Counted from the stretch's first letter, positions 1 to 9,910 are shown. The stretch: DNA of 64,000 nucleotides from Oceanidesulfovibrio marinus (GCF_013085545.1 NZ_CP039543.1:186001-250000); one strand, 5' to 3'. Translations and numbers: made by a program. Notes: generated from the letters alone by a model not told the origin.

Positions 1-2
1 CG

Positions 3-1640
3 ATGAAGATAAAGTTTCTGGGCGCCGCGCAGACCGTCTCCGGTTCGTGCCACCTCATCGAGACCATGGGCCGGCGCTTTGCCGTGGACTGCGGCATGCA
101 TCAAGGCAACAAGGAGATTGACGAGCGAAATGAAGCCGTTGATCTCTACGATCCCAAAAATATAGATTTTTTCCTGATCACCCATGCGCACATAGACCAC
201 TCCGGCCTGCTGCCCAAGATGGTGAAGGAAGGGTTTACCGGCAAGATATACGCCACCGAGCCCACGCGCGACCTCCTGGAGATCATGCTGCTGGACTCCG
301 CCCACATCCAGGAGATGGAGGCCGAGTGGGAGAGCCGCAAGAAGCGCCGCCGGGGCAACACGCCGGTGGAGCCGCTCTACACCCAGGACGACGCCATGAA
401 GGCCATGGAGCTCTTCGAGGTGGTGGAGTACAACACGCTGTTCGAGCCGGTCGAAGGCGTGAAGGTGGTCTACTGCGACGCCGGCCACATCCTGGGCTCG
501 GCCTTTGTGGAAATGACCGTCATCGAGAAAAACGGCGGCGACAACGGCGAGGACACCCACTACCACCTGCTCTTTTCCGGCGACCTGGGCCGCCCCAACC
601 AGCTCATCATCCGCGATCCGGAGCAGCCCTCCGAGGACCGGCCCGTGGACTACCTGTTCATCGAGTCCACCTACGGCGACCGCGACCACAAGGATCAGCG
701 CAAGAGCCGGCAGGAGCTGGCCGAGGCCATCGAGTACAGCTACAAGCGCGGCGAGAAGGTCATCATCCCGGCATTCGCCGTGGAGCGCAGCCAGGAGATG
801 ATCTACAGCCTGTACCTGCTCGATCAGGAGGGCAAGCTGCCCAGGGACATGCCCGTGTTCCTGGACAGCCCCATGGCCATCCGCGCCACGGAGGTCTTCC
901 GCAAGCATCCCAGCTTCTTCGATGAGGACGCCAAGAAGATTATGGAGCAGGGGCACGACCCGCTGACCCTGCCGCAGTTCCAGTATACGCTGAAGACGCA
1001 GGAGTCCCAGGCGCTGAACACCATGAAGGGGCCGGCCGTGATCATCTCGGCTTCCGGCATGTGCAACGCCGGCCGCATCAAGCACCATCTGCGCCACAAC
1101 CTGTGGCGTCCGGGGGCGAGTGTTGTCTTTGTGGGATACCAGGCGCGGGGCACGCCCGGCCGCAAGATAGTGGACGGCGCCAAGTCCATCCGCATCTTCG
1201 GCGAGGACATTGCCGTGGCGGCCAAGATCTTCACCATCGGCGGTTTCTCGGCCCATGCCGGCCAGAGCCAGATTCTCGACTGGGTGGACAGCTTCGACCA
1301 GAAGGGCATGGAGGTCTTCCTGGTGCACGGCGAGCTGGAGAAGCAGGAGATCCTGGCCAAGCTGATGCGCGAGCGGTTCCAGCTCAAAGTGCGCATTCCG
1401 GCCTACCTGGAAGACGTCATTCTCAAGCCGGGCCGAGCCATGGACGTCATCGGCCACCCCGAGGTCGCGTACCCCTCCGTGGACTGGAACTACGTGCTGG
1501 GCGAGGCCGAGGCCAAGCTGACGGAGCTGCGCTCGCGCCTCACCGAGGTGGAGGCCAAGCCGTGGATCGATCAGTCCGAGCTGCGCGACCGTGTGCTGGA
1601 CACCACCAATGAGCTGTCGAAAATCGTCTCCGACCTCTAG
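3..1640 (+). CDS. MBL-fold beta-CASP RNA metallohydrolase
   Basis: A 545-residue protein of the metallo-beta-lactamase/beta-CASP family (archaeal CPSF/YSH1-like and RNase J relatives), which cut or trim RNA in the cytoplasm. The zinc motif HAHIDH is at residues 61-66. A further His lies in GHILGSA near residue 162 and an Asp in SGDLGR. The C-terminal RMMBL-type segment contains GFSAHAGQ. The middle carries the beta-CASP insertion with SASGMCNAGR. Length is normal for the family. The start ATG is 2 bases into the window, so the upstream signal is not visible. It is followed 3 bases later by rsmD in the same direction, suggesting co-transcription with RNA and cofactor genes. The exact RNA substrate cannot be told from sequence. 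Confidence 0.9.
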   Translation: MKIKFLGAAQTVSGSCHLIETMGRRFAVDCGMHQGNKEIDERNEAVDLYDPKNIDFFLITHAHIDHSGLLPKMVKEGFTGKIYATEPTRDLLEIMLLDSAHIQEMEAEWESRKKRRRGNTPVEPLYTQDDAMKAMELFEVVEYNTLFEPVEGVKVVYCDAGHILGSAFVEMTVIEKNGGDNGEDTHYHLLFSGDLGRPNQLIIRDPEQPSEDRPVDYLFIESTYGDRDHKDQRKSRQELAEAIEYSYKRGEKVIIPAFAVERSQEMIYSLYLLDQEGKLPRDMPVFLDSPMAIRATEVFRKHPSFFDEDAKKIMEQGHDPLTLPQFQYTLKTQESQALNTMKGPAVIISASGMCNAGRIKHHLRHNLWRPGASVVFVGYQARGTPGRKIVDGAKSIRIFGEDIAVAAKIFTIGGFSAHAGQSQILDWVDSFDQKGMEVFLVHGELEKQEILAKLMRERFQLKVRIPAYLEDVILKPGRAMDVIGHPEVAYPSVDWNYVLGEAEAKLTELRSRLTEVEAKPWIDQSELRDRVLDTTNELSKIVSDL

Positions 1641-1643
1641 ACC

Positions 1644-2213
1644 ATGCGCATAACAGCCGGTATATACAAAGGTCGCACCGTCCGCACGGTGGAAGGGCCG
1701 GGCTACCGTCCGGCCACGGCCAAGGTGCGCGAGGCGCTTTTCTCCATGCTGGAGGCGCGCGGCGTGGCCTGGAGTGATACGCGGGTGCTGGACCTCTTCG
1801 CCGGGTCCGGCTCCCTGGCGCTGGAGTCCCTCTCCCGCGGGGCGCAGCACGCCACCATGGTGGAGATGAACCGGTCTGCGGCGCGGACCATAGAAAAGAC
1901 CATGGCCGACCTGGGCATAGAGCCGGGCGTGGCCGTGGTGGCCTGCACAGACATTTTTCCCTGGCTGGGCAAGGGGCCCGGCAAAAAGGAACCGTTCAAC
2001 CTGGTCTTCGTAGACCCGCCGTATGGAGAGAACCTGGCGGGCAGGGCGCTGAACGCCCTTGGCCGCAAAGGCTGGCTCGCACCCGGAGCCGTCGTTGCGG
2101 CGGAGATAGAGAAGAACGCCGTCGTGCCGCAGCTGGCCGCGCCGTTTGATCTCGATGTGGACAGGACGTACGGTCAAACAAGGATAGTCATATGGAATAC
2201 GGCCCGCACCTAG
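1644..2213 (+). CDS. rsmD: 16S rRNA (guanine(966)-N(2))-methyltransferase RsmD
   Basis: A 189-residue SAM-dependent methyltransferase that methylates G966 of 16S rRNA during 30S assembly. The N-terminal MRITAGIYKG and the RPATAKVREALF segment are family hallmarks. SAM motif I is DLFAGSGSLALE around residues 50-61. The catalytic DPPY is at residues 124-127. The gene starts 3 bases after the RNA hydrolase gene, and its 3' end overlaps the coaD start by 22 bases. The rsmD-coaD pairing is common in bacteria. Confidence 0.95.
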   Translation: MRITAGIYKGRTVRTVEGPGYRPATAKVREALFSMLEARGVAWSDTRVLDLFAGSGSLALESLSRGAQHATMVEMNRSAARTIEKTMADLGIEPGVAVVACTDIFPWLGKGPGKKEPFNLVFVDPPYGENLAGRALNALGRKGWLAPGAVVAAEIEKNAVVPQLAAPFDLDVDRTYGQTRIVIWNTART

Positions 2214-2710
2214 CCATCTACCCCGGCACCTTCGACCCGCTGACCTTCGGTCATGTGGGCATCGTCAAGCGCGGCCTCAATGTGTTCGACAAGATAATTG
2301 TTGCCGTGGCGGTGAAGACTGCCAAGTCGCCGCTTTTCAACCTCAAAGAGCGTATCGCCCTGGCCAAGGAGAGCTTTGCCGGGGAGGACCGCATTACCGT
2401 GGAAAGCTTTGACGGCCTGCTGGTGGAGTACGCCATAGAGCGCGGGGCCAAGGCCATTCTCCGCGGGCTGCGCGCCGTCTCGGACTTCGAGTACGAGTTC
2501 CAGCTTGCGCTCATGAACCGCCATCTCAACCGGCAGGTGCAGACCGTCTTTCTGATGACAGACTACCGCTGGCTGTACATCAGCTCCACGATCATCAAGG
2601 AAGCGGCCCGGGCCGGCGGCGATGTGCGCGGCCTGGTGCCGGACCCGGTCTACTTCCGGCTGATGGAACGGCTGGGTCGGCAGGTGGATTCCACGGAAGG
2701 CATGATCTAG
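2192..2710 (+). CDS. coaD: Phosphopantetheine adenylyltransferase (PPAT)
   Basis: A 172-residue nucleotidyltransferase for the penultimate step of coenzyme A synthesis (4'-phosphopantetheine + ATP to dephospho-CoA). The N-terminus has YPGTFDPLTFGH, where TFGH (residues 18-21) is the HIGH-type ATP-binding motif. YISSTIIKEAA near residue 125 is the ISSTxxK motif. Length is a little above the typical 160 residues because of a short C-terminal tail. The start overlaps the end of rsmD, with a purine-rich AAGGAT upstream, so translation is probably coupled. Confidence 0.95.
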   Translation: MEYGPHLAIYPGTFDPLTFGHVGIVKRGLNVFDKIIVAVAVKTAKSPLFNLKERIALAKESFAGEDRITVESFDGLLVEYAIERGAKAILRGLRAVSDFEYEFQLALMNRHLNRQVQTVFLMTDYRWLYISSTIIKEAARAGGDVRGLVPDPVYFRLMERLGRQVDSTEGMI

Positions 2711-2897
2711 TGTCGCGTTCCATAAATACGCACGCCACTGCGACACGAACCCTCTACAGGCGGGTCGCCGCCAGGGGTGGCGTAGCGAGCCGGAAGCCGC
2801 GTTTTTCGGTGAAGCGATCCTTTCGCGAATGCGGGGGTTGGAAACAACCATGCATTTGCGGAACAGCACATTAGGACCGGTTACAGGAATTCTGCGA

Positions 2898-3818
2898 ATG
2901 GATGCCATGCCGGTTATCTGTCTGCTCGGCGTCACCGGCGCGGGCAAAACAGCCGCTTCCCTGGCCCTGGCCGAGGCCCTGCCCGGCTCGGTGGTCAATC
3001 TCGATTCCCGCCAGGTGTACCGGGAGTTTCCCGTCATCACGGCGCAGCCCTCCCCGGAGGAGCAGGCCGTGGCGCCGCACTATCTGTATGGTTTCCTGCC
3101 CTGCACGGAGCGCATCTCGGCCGGCGTGTTCGCGGAACGCGCGCACGAGGCATGCGCCGAGGTCCGCGCCTCGGGCCGGTATCCGTTGCTGGTGGGCGGG
3201 GCCGGGCTCTATCTGCGGGCGTTTCTGGAAGGCCTTGCGCCCATCCCGCCGGTGGACGAAGCTGTCCGCGAATCCCTGGAGCAGGCCCTGGACCGCTCGG
3301 GCCTGGCCCCGCTGCGAAAGCGGCTGGAGGAGGCGGACCCGGAGTACGCCGCGGCCATCCATCCCAACGATACGCAACGCACCCTGCGCGCCCTGGAGGT
3401 CTACGACTCCACGGGCAAGCCCCTGAGCTGGTGGCATGCGCAACCCACGCCCACGCCGCAGGTGCGGCCGCTCAAGCTCTTCCTGGAGGTGGAGCAGAAA
3501 GCGCTGCATCGCCGCCTGGACGAGCGCATCAGCCAGATGCTGGAGGCCGGGGCCGTGGATGAGGCGCGCAAGGCCATGGACTCCTGTCCCGACCCGGACG
3601 CGCCGGGCTGGTCCGGCATCGGCTGTGCCGAGTTGCACGCCTATCTGAGCGGCGGCTGTCCCCTGCCGGAGGCCAGGGCGCTGTGGCTGCGCAACACCAA
3701 GGCCTACGCCAAGCGGCAGATGACCTGGTTCCGCAAGGAATCGGACATGACGGCCGTGCCGGCGCAGGACGTGAACCGCATCGTGGCGTTGGCGTCGCGA
3801 TTTCTGGAGACTGTATGA
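2898..3818 (+). CDS. miaA: tRNA dimethylallyltransferase MiaA
   Basis: About 306 residues. Transfers a dimethylallyl group to N6 of A37 in tRNAs reading UNN codons. The P-loop GVTGAGKT is at residues 11-18. NLDSRQVYRE (substrate-binding Asp/Ser) and the PLLVGGAGLYLRAFLEG segment follow, with R-rich tRNA contacts in the C-terminal half. The reading frame is open further upstream (ATG at 2829 and 2850). ATG 2898 was chosen because AGGA sits about 10 bases before it and the usual family N-terminus begins there; ATG 2907 is also possible. It ends in an ATGA overlap with the next gene. Confidence 0.9.
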   Translation: MDAMPVICLLGVTGAGKTAASLALAEALPGSVVNLDSRQVYREFPVITAQPSPEEQAVAPHYLYGFLPCTERISAGVFAERAHEACAEVRASGRYPLLVGGAGLYLRAFLEGLAPIPPVDEAVRESLEQALDRSGLAPLRKRLEEADPEYAAAIHPNDTQRTLRALEVYDSTGKPLSWWHAQPTPTPQVRPLKLFLEVEQKALHRRLDERISQMLEAGAVDEARKAMDSCPDPDAPGWSGIGCAELHAYLSGGCPLPEARALWLRNTKAYAKRQMTWFRKESDMTAVPAQDVNRIVALASRFLETV

Positions 3819-5410
3819 ACCACGACCCGGCCCACGCGCGATTCACCGGTTGCCTCTGCGCCCTCATCGTGGGCGGGCTCCTTTGCGCCTCGCCGTGCAT
3901 CGCGCAGGACTCGGCCGGGAAATTCGATCCGGACCCCATGCTCCGGCGGGCGCACATGCTCTTTGACAGCGGCCAGATGCTCGAAAGCATCGCGCTGTAC
4001 GAGGACATCGCCCGCATGAGCGCCGACCCGGACTACACCGTGTACTGCTACGTGCGCGTGGCCGACGTGCTCGCCCTGTTCCTGGACCAGCGGGAGCTGG
4101 CGCTCACCTATTACGACAAAGTAATCCGCGAGTACCCCGGCAACTGGAATCTGGCCAACGCCTACTTCAACTCCGCCATGCTCCTTTTTGCCGAGCACCG
4201 CTACGAGGATGCGACCAAGCGTTTCCAGCGCTACCTGGAGCTCTTTCCCGAGGCCAGGAAGACGGCCACGGCGCGGTACATGATCGAGCGCATGCAGAAG
4301 GAGACGCCCGGACCGGCGCCTGTTCCCGGCGTGGACAAGACGCCCATGCCGGAGGCGGAGCCCATGGTTCGCGTGCTGCTCATCACCGCGGACAGCCTGC
4401 AACTGGAGTTTCCCCATAGCGTGGTCATGCACGCCGCGTCCGGCCGGCGGGACAAGCTGGCCCCAGGCACCTACAGGCTTCGCGTTCTGGACGGCGGCGT
4501 GAGCATGGAAGGCCGTGGCCTGGGCGAGGAGGTTTCCTTCGACGCCGGGCCGCACGGCTTCGCCCATGCAGGCAGGAGCTACGCCGGCGAGGCCGTGGTC
4601 AGCGTGCAGGGCGGCTCCATGACCCTGATCAACCGGCTGCCCATGGAGCAGTATCTGGAAGGGGTGGTGCCCTCGGAGATGCCGCCGTCGTTCGCCCCGG
4701 CCGCGTTGCGGGCCCAGGCCGTGGCGGCGCGGACCTTTGCCTGGCGGATCGTCACGCGCACCCGTGAGGCGGGCAAGCCGTACGATCTCTCGGCCGGCAT
4801 GATGGATCAGGCCTACCTGGGCATGGGCGTGGCCAACGTGGCCACGCAGGACGCGGTGCGCCTTACGCGCGGCCAGGTGCTGCTGTACCACGACGCGCCG
4901 GCGTTCACGGCGTTCCACGCCCACTCCGGCGGCGTGCTGGAGGACGACGCTGCGGTGTGGAGCGCGAACATGCCGTACCTCAAGGTGGCTGACGACGAGC
5001 GCAGCGAGGACTACAAATCACTGGACTGGGAGTATCGCATCGCTCCGTCCGAGCTGGCCCGGCTGCTGAAACGCAACGGTTTTTCTTTGAGCCGCGTGGA
5101 AGGCCTGCGCGTGGACGGCCGCAGCACCTCCGGCCGCATTGCGGAGGTGGCCGTCACCACGGACGACGGCGTGCTGCACATCCGCGGCAACAGCTTCCGC
5201 CTGCTGGTGGGGCCGGCGCGCATGCGCAGTCTGCTCTGCGACGTGAGCCGCGACGAGGACGGGCAGTTCGTCTTCAATGGCCGCGGCTACGGCCACGGGG
5301 TGGGCATGTCCCAGTGGGGCGCGCAGGCCATGGCCTACGCCGGCAAGGACTACAAGGACATCCTGAGCACCTACTATCCGGGCACAACGCTCCGAGCCCT
5401 CTACAACTGA
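3815..5410 (+). CDS. Secreted TPR-SpoIID/LytB domain protein
   Basis: A 531-residue exported protein. The N-terminus has a basic start followed by a hydrophobic stretch ending in SPCIAQ, a likely signal peptide. Residues about 40-160 form TPR-like helices (tandem MLESIALYEDIARM, ELALTYYDKVIREYP, YEDATKRFQRYLELFP). Residues about 190-531 are a SpoIID/LytB domain with VPSEMPPSFAPAALRAQAVAARTFA, FHAHSGG and GRGYGHGVGMSQWGA. SpoIID proteins are lytic transglycosylases acting on denuded peptidoglycan; in non-sporulating Gram-negatives they are probably envelope or division factors. The start ATG overlaps the miaA stop (ATGA), which argues for translational coupling. Confidence 0.85.
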   Translation: MNHDPAHARFTGCLCALIVGGLLCASPCIAQDSAGKFDPDPMLRRAHMLFDSGQMLESIALYEDIARMSADPDYTVYCYVRVADVLALFLDQRELALTYYDKVIREYPGNWNLANAYFNSAMLLFAEHRYEDATKRFQRYLELFPEARKTATARYMIERMQKETPGPAPVPGVDKTPMPEAEPMVRVLLITADSLQLEFPHSVVMHAASGRRDKLAPGTYRLRVLDGGVSMEGRGLGEEVSFDAGPHGFAHAGRSYAGEAVVSVQGGSMTLINRLPMEQYLEGVVPSEMPPSFAPAALRAQAVAARTFAWRIVTRTREAGKPYDLSAGMMDQAYLGMGVANVATQDAVRLTRGQVLLYHDAPAFTAFHAHSGGVLEDDAAVWSANMPYLKVADDERSEDYKSLDWEYRIAPSELARLLKRNGFSLSRVEGLRVDGRSTSGRIAEVAVTTDDGVLHIRGNSFRLLVGPARMRSLLCDVSRDEDGQFVFNGRGYGHGVGMSQWGAQAMAYAGKDYKDILSTYYPGTTLRALYN

Positions 5411-5885
5411 CGTCGGTTGCTTCCTCCGATCTGCGAATCTCCGCAGGAGCGGTGCCTCTTGCGCAGGCCGCCATCCGCGTGTTCCGGCCGTCTCGTCCCC
5501 TCCAATGGCACTTGGCGCCGCAGCTCTTTTGGCTTGTTCGCCATCTTCCGTGATTTCTGGTACTTGATATTCAAGACGTGCGAATGGGCTCGCCGGAATG
5601 CGTCCGCACAGGGGGCAGGGCGGAGCCTGAGGGAACAGGCCGATCTCCCGGAAAAGGGGCTGCTGCGGACCGGGATGGTCGGAAAACAAATGCGGGGGCG
5701 CGGCCACGGCCGCTTCCATCGCGCCCGGGAGTGTTTATTGTGAGGAAAGGGCTGCGCCGGCGGCTGGAGCTTTTTAACGACGCGGCCATCCGCTTTGTTG
5801 ACAGCACGGCCCCTCTGGACGCATTATCACCAATCTTTTCGCAAGAAAGCTATTCCAGACGGCGCTCGCGCCGCACAATGGATAC
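5411..5885. other. Intergenic region without convincing gene
   Basis: This 475-base gap between the SpoIID-type gene and the PSP1-type gene contains short open frames on both strands, but none has a recognisable product or a good ribosome site. The stretch just before 5886 presumably holds the promoter for the next gene, but I could not pick a clear -35/-10 pair. Confidence 0.4.
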
Positions 5886-7529
5886 ATGAGTCAGATACTT
5901 GGACTGAAATTTCGCGATTCCGGGTCGATATACTACTTTGACTCCGGGGCGTTCGTGGTCAAGCCGTTCGATCGCGTCATCGTGAACACCGATCAGGGCA
6001 TGGCCTTGGCCAAGGTCGTGCTGGTGCTCAGCGAGCCGCCCGATGATTTCGAGGGCGGGGAGATCAAGCCCATCTACCGGCTCGCCTCCGAGGAGGACCT
6101 CGTTCAGGAGCAGGAGAACGAGGCGCTCGCCCAAGAGGCATTCGAGTACTGCCGCAAGAGCATTGTCGAGCACGGTTTGGAGATGAAGCTCGTCGATGTG
6201 GACGTCTTCTTCGACCGCGGCAAGATCGTTTTCTACTTTACCGCGCCCAACCGCATCGACTTCCGCGAGTTGGTCAAGGACTTGGTGCGCAACTACCGCA
6301 CGCGCATCGAGCTGCGGCAGATAGGCGTGCGCCACGAGACGCAGATGACCGGCGCCGTGGGCAACTGCGGCCAGCTCTGCTGCTGCCGGCGGTTCCTGCG
6401 CAAGTTCGCTCCCGTGACCATCAAAATGGCCAAGGAGCAGAACCTGTTCCTCAATCCCACCAAGATTTCGGGCATCTGTGGCCGATTGCTCTGCTGCCTG
6501 GCCTACGAGCAGGAGAACTACGAGAAGTTCCACGCCAAGTGTCCGCGCGTGGGCAAGCGCTACATGACCGAGCGCGGCGGCATGAAGGTGCTGCGTGCCA
6601 ACTTCTTCCGCGACTCTCTCTCTGTATTGCCAGACGGCGGCGAGGAAGAGGAAATTTTCATCGACGAGTGGGGAGACCTCAACCCGCAACGGCCGGACCC
6701 CAACCAGCAGCCGCAGCAACGGAGTGAGGCCAACAACAGGCCCAAACGTGAGAAGCCGCCGCGCAAGCCGCGCGGCAAGGGCGAGGGCGAGACTCCCCCC
6801 AGGGACGAAGCCGCAGAGGCGCCGCAGCCTGTCGAGCCTGAGGCTGTGGAGACGGAGGAGCCGGCGGAGGATACACAGCAGGCCGCATCCGGCGGCAAGC
6901 CGGACCGGAAGCGCAAGGACCAGAAGCGCGGCCGTCGCGGCTCCCGCGGCCGCAAGCGCGATGCCGACGCCGAGAAGCAGGGCGGCGCGGCCGAGGATTC
7001 CGACGCTTCGGGCAAGGGTGGCCGGGATTCTTCAAGAAAGCCCGCCCCCAGGGACCAGCGCGGCGAAGAGCAGAAGCCCGAGGGCAAGGGCGCGGAGCCC
7101 AAAGAGGCCAAGGAGCCCAAGCAGCAGAAGACTCAGAACCTGCCGGCTGTACAGTCCAAGAGCACGTTCGGCATTTCGGGCATTGGCGCCAAGCTCCCGC
7201 CGGCGGAGAGCGAGGCTGAGCATTCGGCCGAGGCCAAACCCGCGCAGGAAGCCGCAGCACCTGCTCCGGAAGGCCAGCCCGCGCAGGAAGGCGACGCCCA
7301 GGCCAAGGAAGATGGTCAGAAGCCCAAGGGCAAGGGGCGGTCCCGCTCCTCCCGGCGGCGTCCCTCACGCCGTTCCGGCCGTGGCCGTGGAGGCGGCGGT
7401 GGAGGCGAGCAGAAAAGCGGAGAAGCCGGGCAGCAGCAGAAGGAGTCCGGCGGTTCGGAAGGCGGCCAGCGCAAGTCCAGGCCGCGCCGCAGACGCCGCA
7501 AGCCCAAGCAGGACAAACCCAAGGAATAG
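5886..7529 (+). CDS. PSP1/RicT (YaaT)-like protein with long charged tail
   Basis: A 547-residue protein. Residues about 1-260 are the PSP1/YaaT domain, with Cys clusters at 161, 165-167 (CGQLCCC) and 198, 203, 204 (CGRLLCC). In Bacillus the homologue RicT (YaaT) forms an iron-sulfur complex with RicA and RicF that tunes RNase Y-dependent mRNA maturation. Residues about 270-547 are low complexity: rich in Lys, Arg, Glu, Pro, Gly and Ala, with RRRP- and GRGRGGGGGG-type runs. This tail is probably disordered and RNA-binding. It lies immediately upstream of metG in the same direction. The tail makes this protein nearly twice as long as typical YaaT. The partner genes ricA and ricF are not seen here. 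Confidence 0.8.
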   Translation: MSQILGLKFRDSGSIYYFDSGAFVVKPFDRVIVNTDQGMALAKVVLVLSEPPDDFEGGEIKPIYRLASEEDLVQEQENEALAQEAFEYCRKSIVEHGLEMKLVDVDVFFDRGKIVFYFTAPNRIDFRELVKDLVRNYRTRIELRQIGVRHETQMTGAVGNCGQLCCCRRFLRKFAPVTIKMAKEQNLFLNPTKISGICGRLLCCLAYEQENYEKFHAKCPRVGKRYMTERGGMKVLRANFFRDSLSVLPDGGEEEEIFIDEWGDLNPQRPDPNQQPQQRSEANNRPKREKPPRKPRGKGEGETPPRDEAAEAPQPVEPEAVETEEPAEDTQQAASGGKPDRKRKDQKRGRRGSRGRKRDADAEKQGGAAEDSDASGKGGRDSSRKPAPRDQRGEEQKPEGKGAEPKEAKEPKQQKTQNLPAVQSKSTFGISGIGAKLPPAESEAEHSAEAKPAQEAAAPAPEGQPAQEGDAQAKEDGQKPKGKGRSRSSRRRPSRRSGRGRGGGGGGEQKSGEAGQQQKESGGSEGGQRKSRPRRRRRKPKQDKPKE

Positions 7530-7583
7530 GCGCGCCGCGCCCTCGTCACGTCCAGGATTCTGGACAAAAAACGGAGTGTTCTC

Positions 7584-9545
7584 GTGGAACGCTTTTACGT
7601 AACCACGCCCATTTACTACGTGAATGCCAAGCCCCATCTTGGCCATGCATACACCACTATTGTTGCCGACTGCCTGAACCGCTTCCACAAGGCGTTGGGT
7701 CAGGAGACATTTTTCCTCACCGGCACGGACGAGCACGGCGACAAGATCGTGCAGGCCGCGGAGGCCAATGGCGAATCGCCCAAGGCCTACGTGGACCGCA
7801 TCTCCGGAATGTTCCGCGATCTCTACCCCAGCCTGGGCGTGGAGTATGACCGCTTCGTGCGCACCACCGAGCCCCAGCACGTGGAAACCGTGCAGACAAT
7901 TCTGCAGAAGGTGTACGATTCCGGCGACATATACTTCGCCGAGTACACCGGCCTGTACTGCTACGGCTGCGAGCGTTTCTACACCGAGAAGGAGCTGGAG
8001 GACGGGCTCTGCCCGCAGCATCAGAAGGCCCCGGAGGAGATCAAGGAGTCCAACTACTTCTTCCGGATGTCCAAATATAAAGACTGGCTGGCCGAGTACA
8101 TCCGCGCCAATCCCCAGTTTATCCGGCCCACACGCTACGCCAAGGAGGTGCTCGCGCTGCTGGAGTCCGGCGAGCTGGAGGACCTCTGCATCTCCCGGCC
8201 CAAGCACCGCCTGGACTGGGGCATCGAGCTGCCCTTTGACAAGGACTACGTCTGCTACGTCTGGTTCGACGCGCTCATCAACTATCTGACCGGCGTGGAC
8301 TGGCCGGACGGCGAGAACTTCCCCAAGTTCTGGCCCGGCGTACAGCATTTCGTTGCCAAAGACATCCTCAAGCCCCACGCCGTGTTCTGGCCCACCATGC
8401 TCAAGGCGGCCGGTATCGACCTCTACAACAGCCTCAACGTGCACGGCTACTGGCTCGTGGATCACACCAAGATGTCCAAAAGTCTGGGCAACGTGATCTC
8501 GCCGCTGGACATGGTGGAGCGCTATGGCACCAGCGCCTTCCGCTACTACCTGATGCGCGAGATGCACTTTGGCAACGACGCGAGCTTCTCCGAGGAGGGG
8601 CTGGTGGCGCGGCTCAACGCCGACCTCGCCAACGACCTGGGCAACCTCTTCAGCCGCGTGCTTTCCATGGTGCACAAGTACCAGGGCGGCACGGTGCCAA
8701 CGCCCGGAGCGTTTACGGAGGAGGACGAGGCGCTGATGGAGCTGGGCCGCGAGTCCATGCAGAATTTTGTCCAGCTTTTTGAACACGTGGAGTTCTCCCG
8801 TGCCCTGGAATCGCTCTGGGAGTTCGTGCGCGCCATGAACAAGTACGTGGACGACATGAAGCCGTGGGCGCTGAACAAGGGCGGCGAGACAGAACGACTC
8901 GGCACCGTGATGTACGTGCTTCTGGAAGGCATGCGCAAAGCGGCGGCGTTCCTCTGGCCGGTCATGCCCGAGGCGTGCGAGCAGATGCTTGTGCAGCTGC
9001 AGGGCGCGTTCGACCCCATGACGTTGGACCTTGTCCAGGAGGCTACCCACTGGAAAGGCTTGGCGCCGGGGGGCGAGCTGGCCAAGGTCTCCAACCTCTT
9101 CCCGCGCGTGGACTGGGAGAAGAAGCAGGACGAGGCGCCCAAGTCCGAGCCCAAGCAGAAGAAGGCGAAGGACAGGAAAGAGTCCAAAAAAGTGGACGAA
9201 AAGAGCGCCGGGGACGAAGGCTTCATCGAGTTCGGCGACTTCCAGAAGCTGGACCTGCGCGTGGGCACCGTGACTAGCGGCGAGAAGCACCCGGACGCGG
9301 ACAAGCTGCTGCGGCTGGATGTGAACCTGGGCGAGATGGGGAAACGGCAGATTATCGCCGGTCTGGCCGAGTTCTTTACGCCTGAGGATCTGGCCGGCAA
9401 GCAGGTCGTGGTGGTGTCTAACCTCAAGCCGCGTAAGCTGCGCGGTCTGGAGTCGCAGGGCATGATCCTGGCCGTGCGCACGGACCAGGGCATGCGGCTG
9501 CTCACCCCCACGGACAGCGCGCCTGACGGCAGCAGGGTTTCCTGA
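7584..9545 (+). CDS. metG: Methionyl-tRNA synthetase
   Basis: A 653-residue class I aminoacyl-tRNA synthetase. The N-terminus YYVNAKPHLGH contains the HIGH-type motif. A zinc-knuckle region runs from CYGCERF to LCPQH. KMSKS is at residues 296-300. The anticodon-binding helical domain follows, then a Lys/Glu-rich linker near residues 515-545. A C-terminal tRNA-binding EMAP/Trbp111 domain (FIEFGDFQKLDLRVG) supports dimerisation. The start is GTG, with GGAG about 7 bases upstream. It is 54 bases downstream of the PSP1 gene. Confidence 0.95.
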   Translation: MERFYVTTPIYYVNAKPHLGHAYTTIVADCLNRFHKALGQETFFLTGTDEHGDKIVQAAEANGESPKAYVDRISGMFRDLYPSLGVEYDRFVRTTEPQHVETVQTILQKVYDSGDIYFAEYTGLYCYGCERFYTEKELEDGLCPQHQKAPEEIKESNYFFRMSKYKDWLAEYIRANPQFIRPTRYAKEVLALLESGELEDLCISRPKHRLDWGIELPFDKDYVCYVWFDALINYLTGVDWPDGENFPKFWPGVQHFVAKDILKPHAVFWPTMLKAAGIDLYNSLNVHGYWLVDHTKMSKSLGNVISPLDMVERYGTSAFRYYLMREMHFGNDASFSEEGLVARLNADLANDLGNLFSRVLSMVHKYQGGTVPTPGAFTEEDEALMELGRESMQNFVQLFEHVEFSRALESLWEFVRAMNKYVDDMKPWALNKGGETERLGTVMYVLLEGMRKAAAFLWPVMPEACEQMLVQLQGAFDPMTLDLVQEATHWKGLAPGGELAKVSNLFPRVDWEKKQDEAPKSEPKQKKAKDRKESKKVDEKSAGDEGFIEFGDFQKLDLRVGTVTSGEKHPDADKLLRLDVNLGEMGKRQIIAGLAEFFTPEDLAGKQVVVVSNLKPRKLRGLESQGMILAVRTDQGMRLLTPTDSAPDGSRVS

Positions 9546-9910
9546 TCGACACAACGGCAGAGGTGCCAAGCACACGGCGGCAGGATGCCGGAAAACAGCT
9601 TCCAGGCGCGCAGAAGGGAGCTGTCTCTGGCAGGATGCGGACACACGCGGAATAAAGCGGCAACCGGCGCAGGAAGCGGGCAATCCCATGGAGCACGCGC
9701 ATGGCCCTCGGGAGGACGCGAGGCCATATAGGGGCGAAGCAAGCAGCAACCAGGCCCTGAAGCCGGTGAACACCGGCCGGAATTGAGCAACGCCAAGCTG
9801 AAAATGGCGCTTTCCGATGTGGATGCAGCAGGATTTTTATGGAGAAATCAAGTAACCACGGGCCTTGCCAGGGTGATCTAAAAAAGTTTGAGAAAAAATG
9901 AGCCGAACGC
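9546..9910. other. Intergenic region between metG and tRNA promoter
   Basis: No supportable gene. Short frames here are shadows or lack ribosome sites. The right end becomes AT-rich just before the tRNA promoter. Confidence 0.4.

Noticed and set aside
7365-9773. 802-residue open frame antisense to metG
   Set aside because: It is a codon-bias shadow of a high-GC gene; low-complexity Leu/Val/His/Ala composition, no family resemblance, and metG on the other strand is certain.
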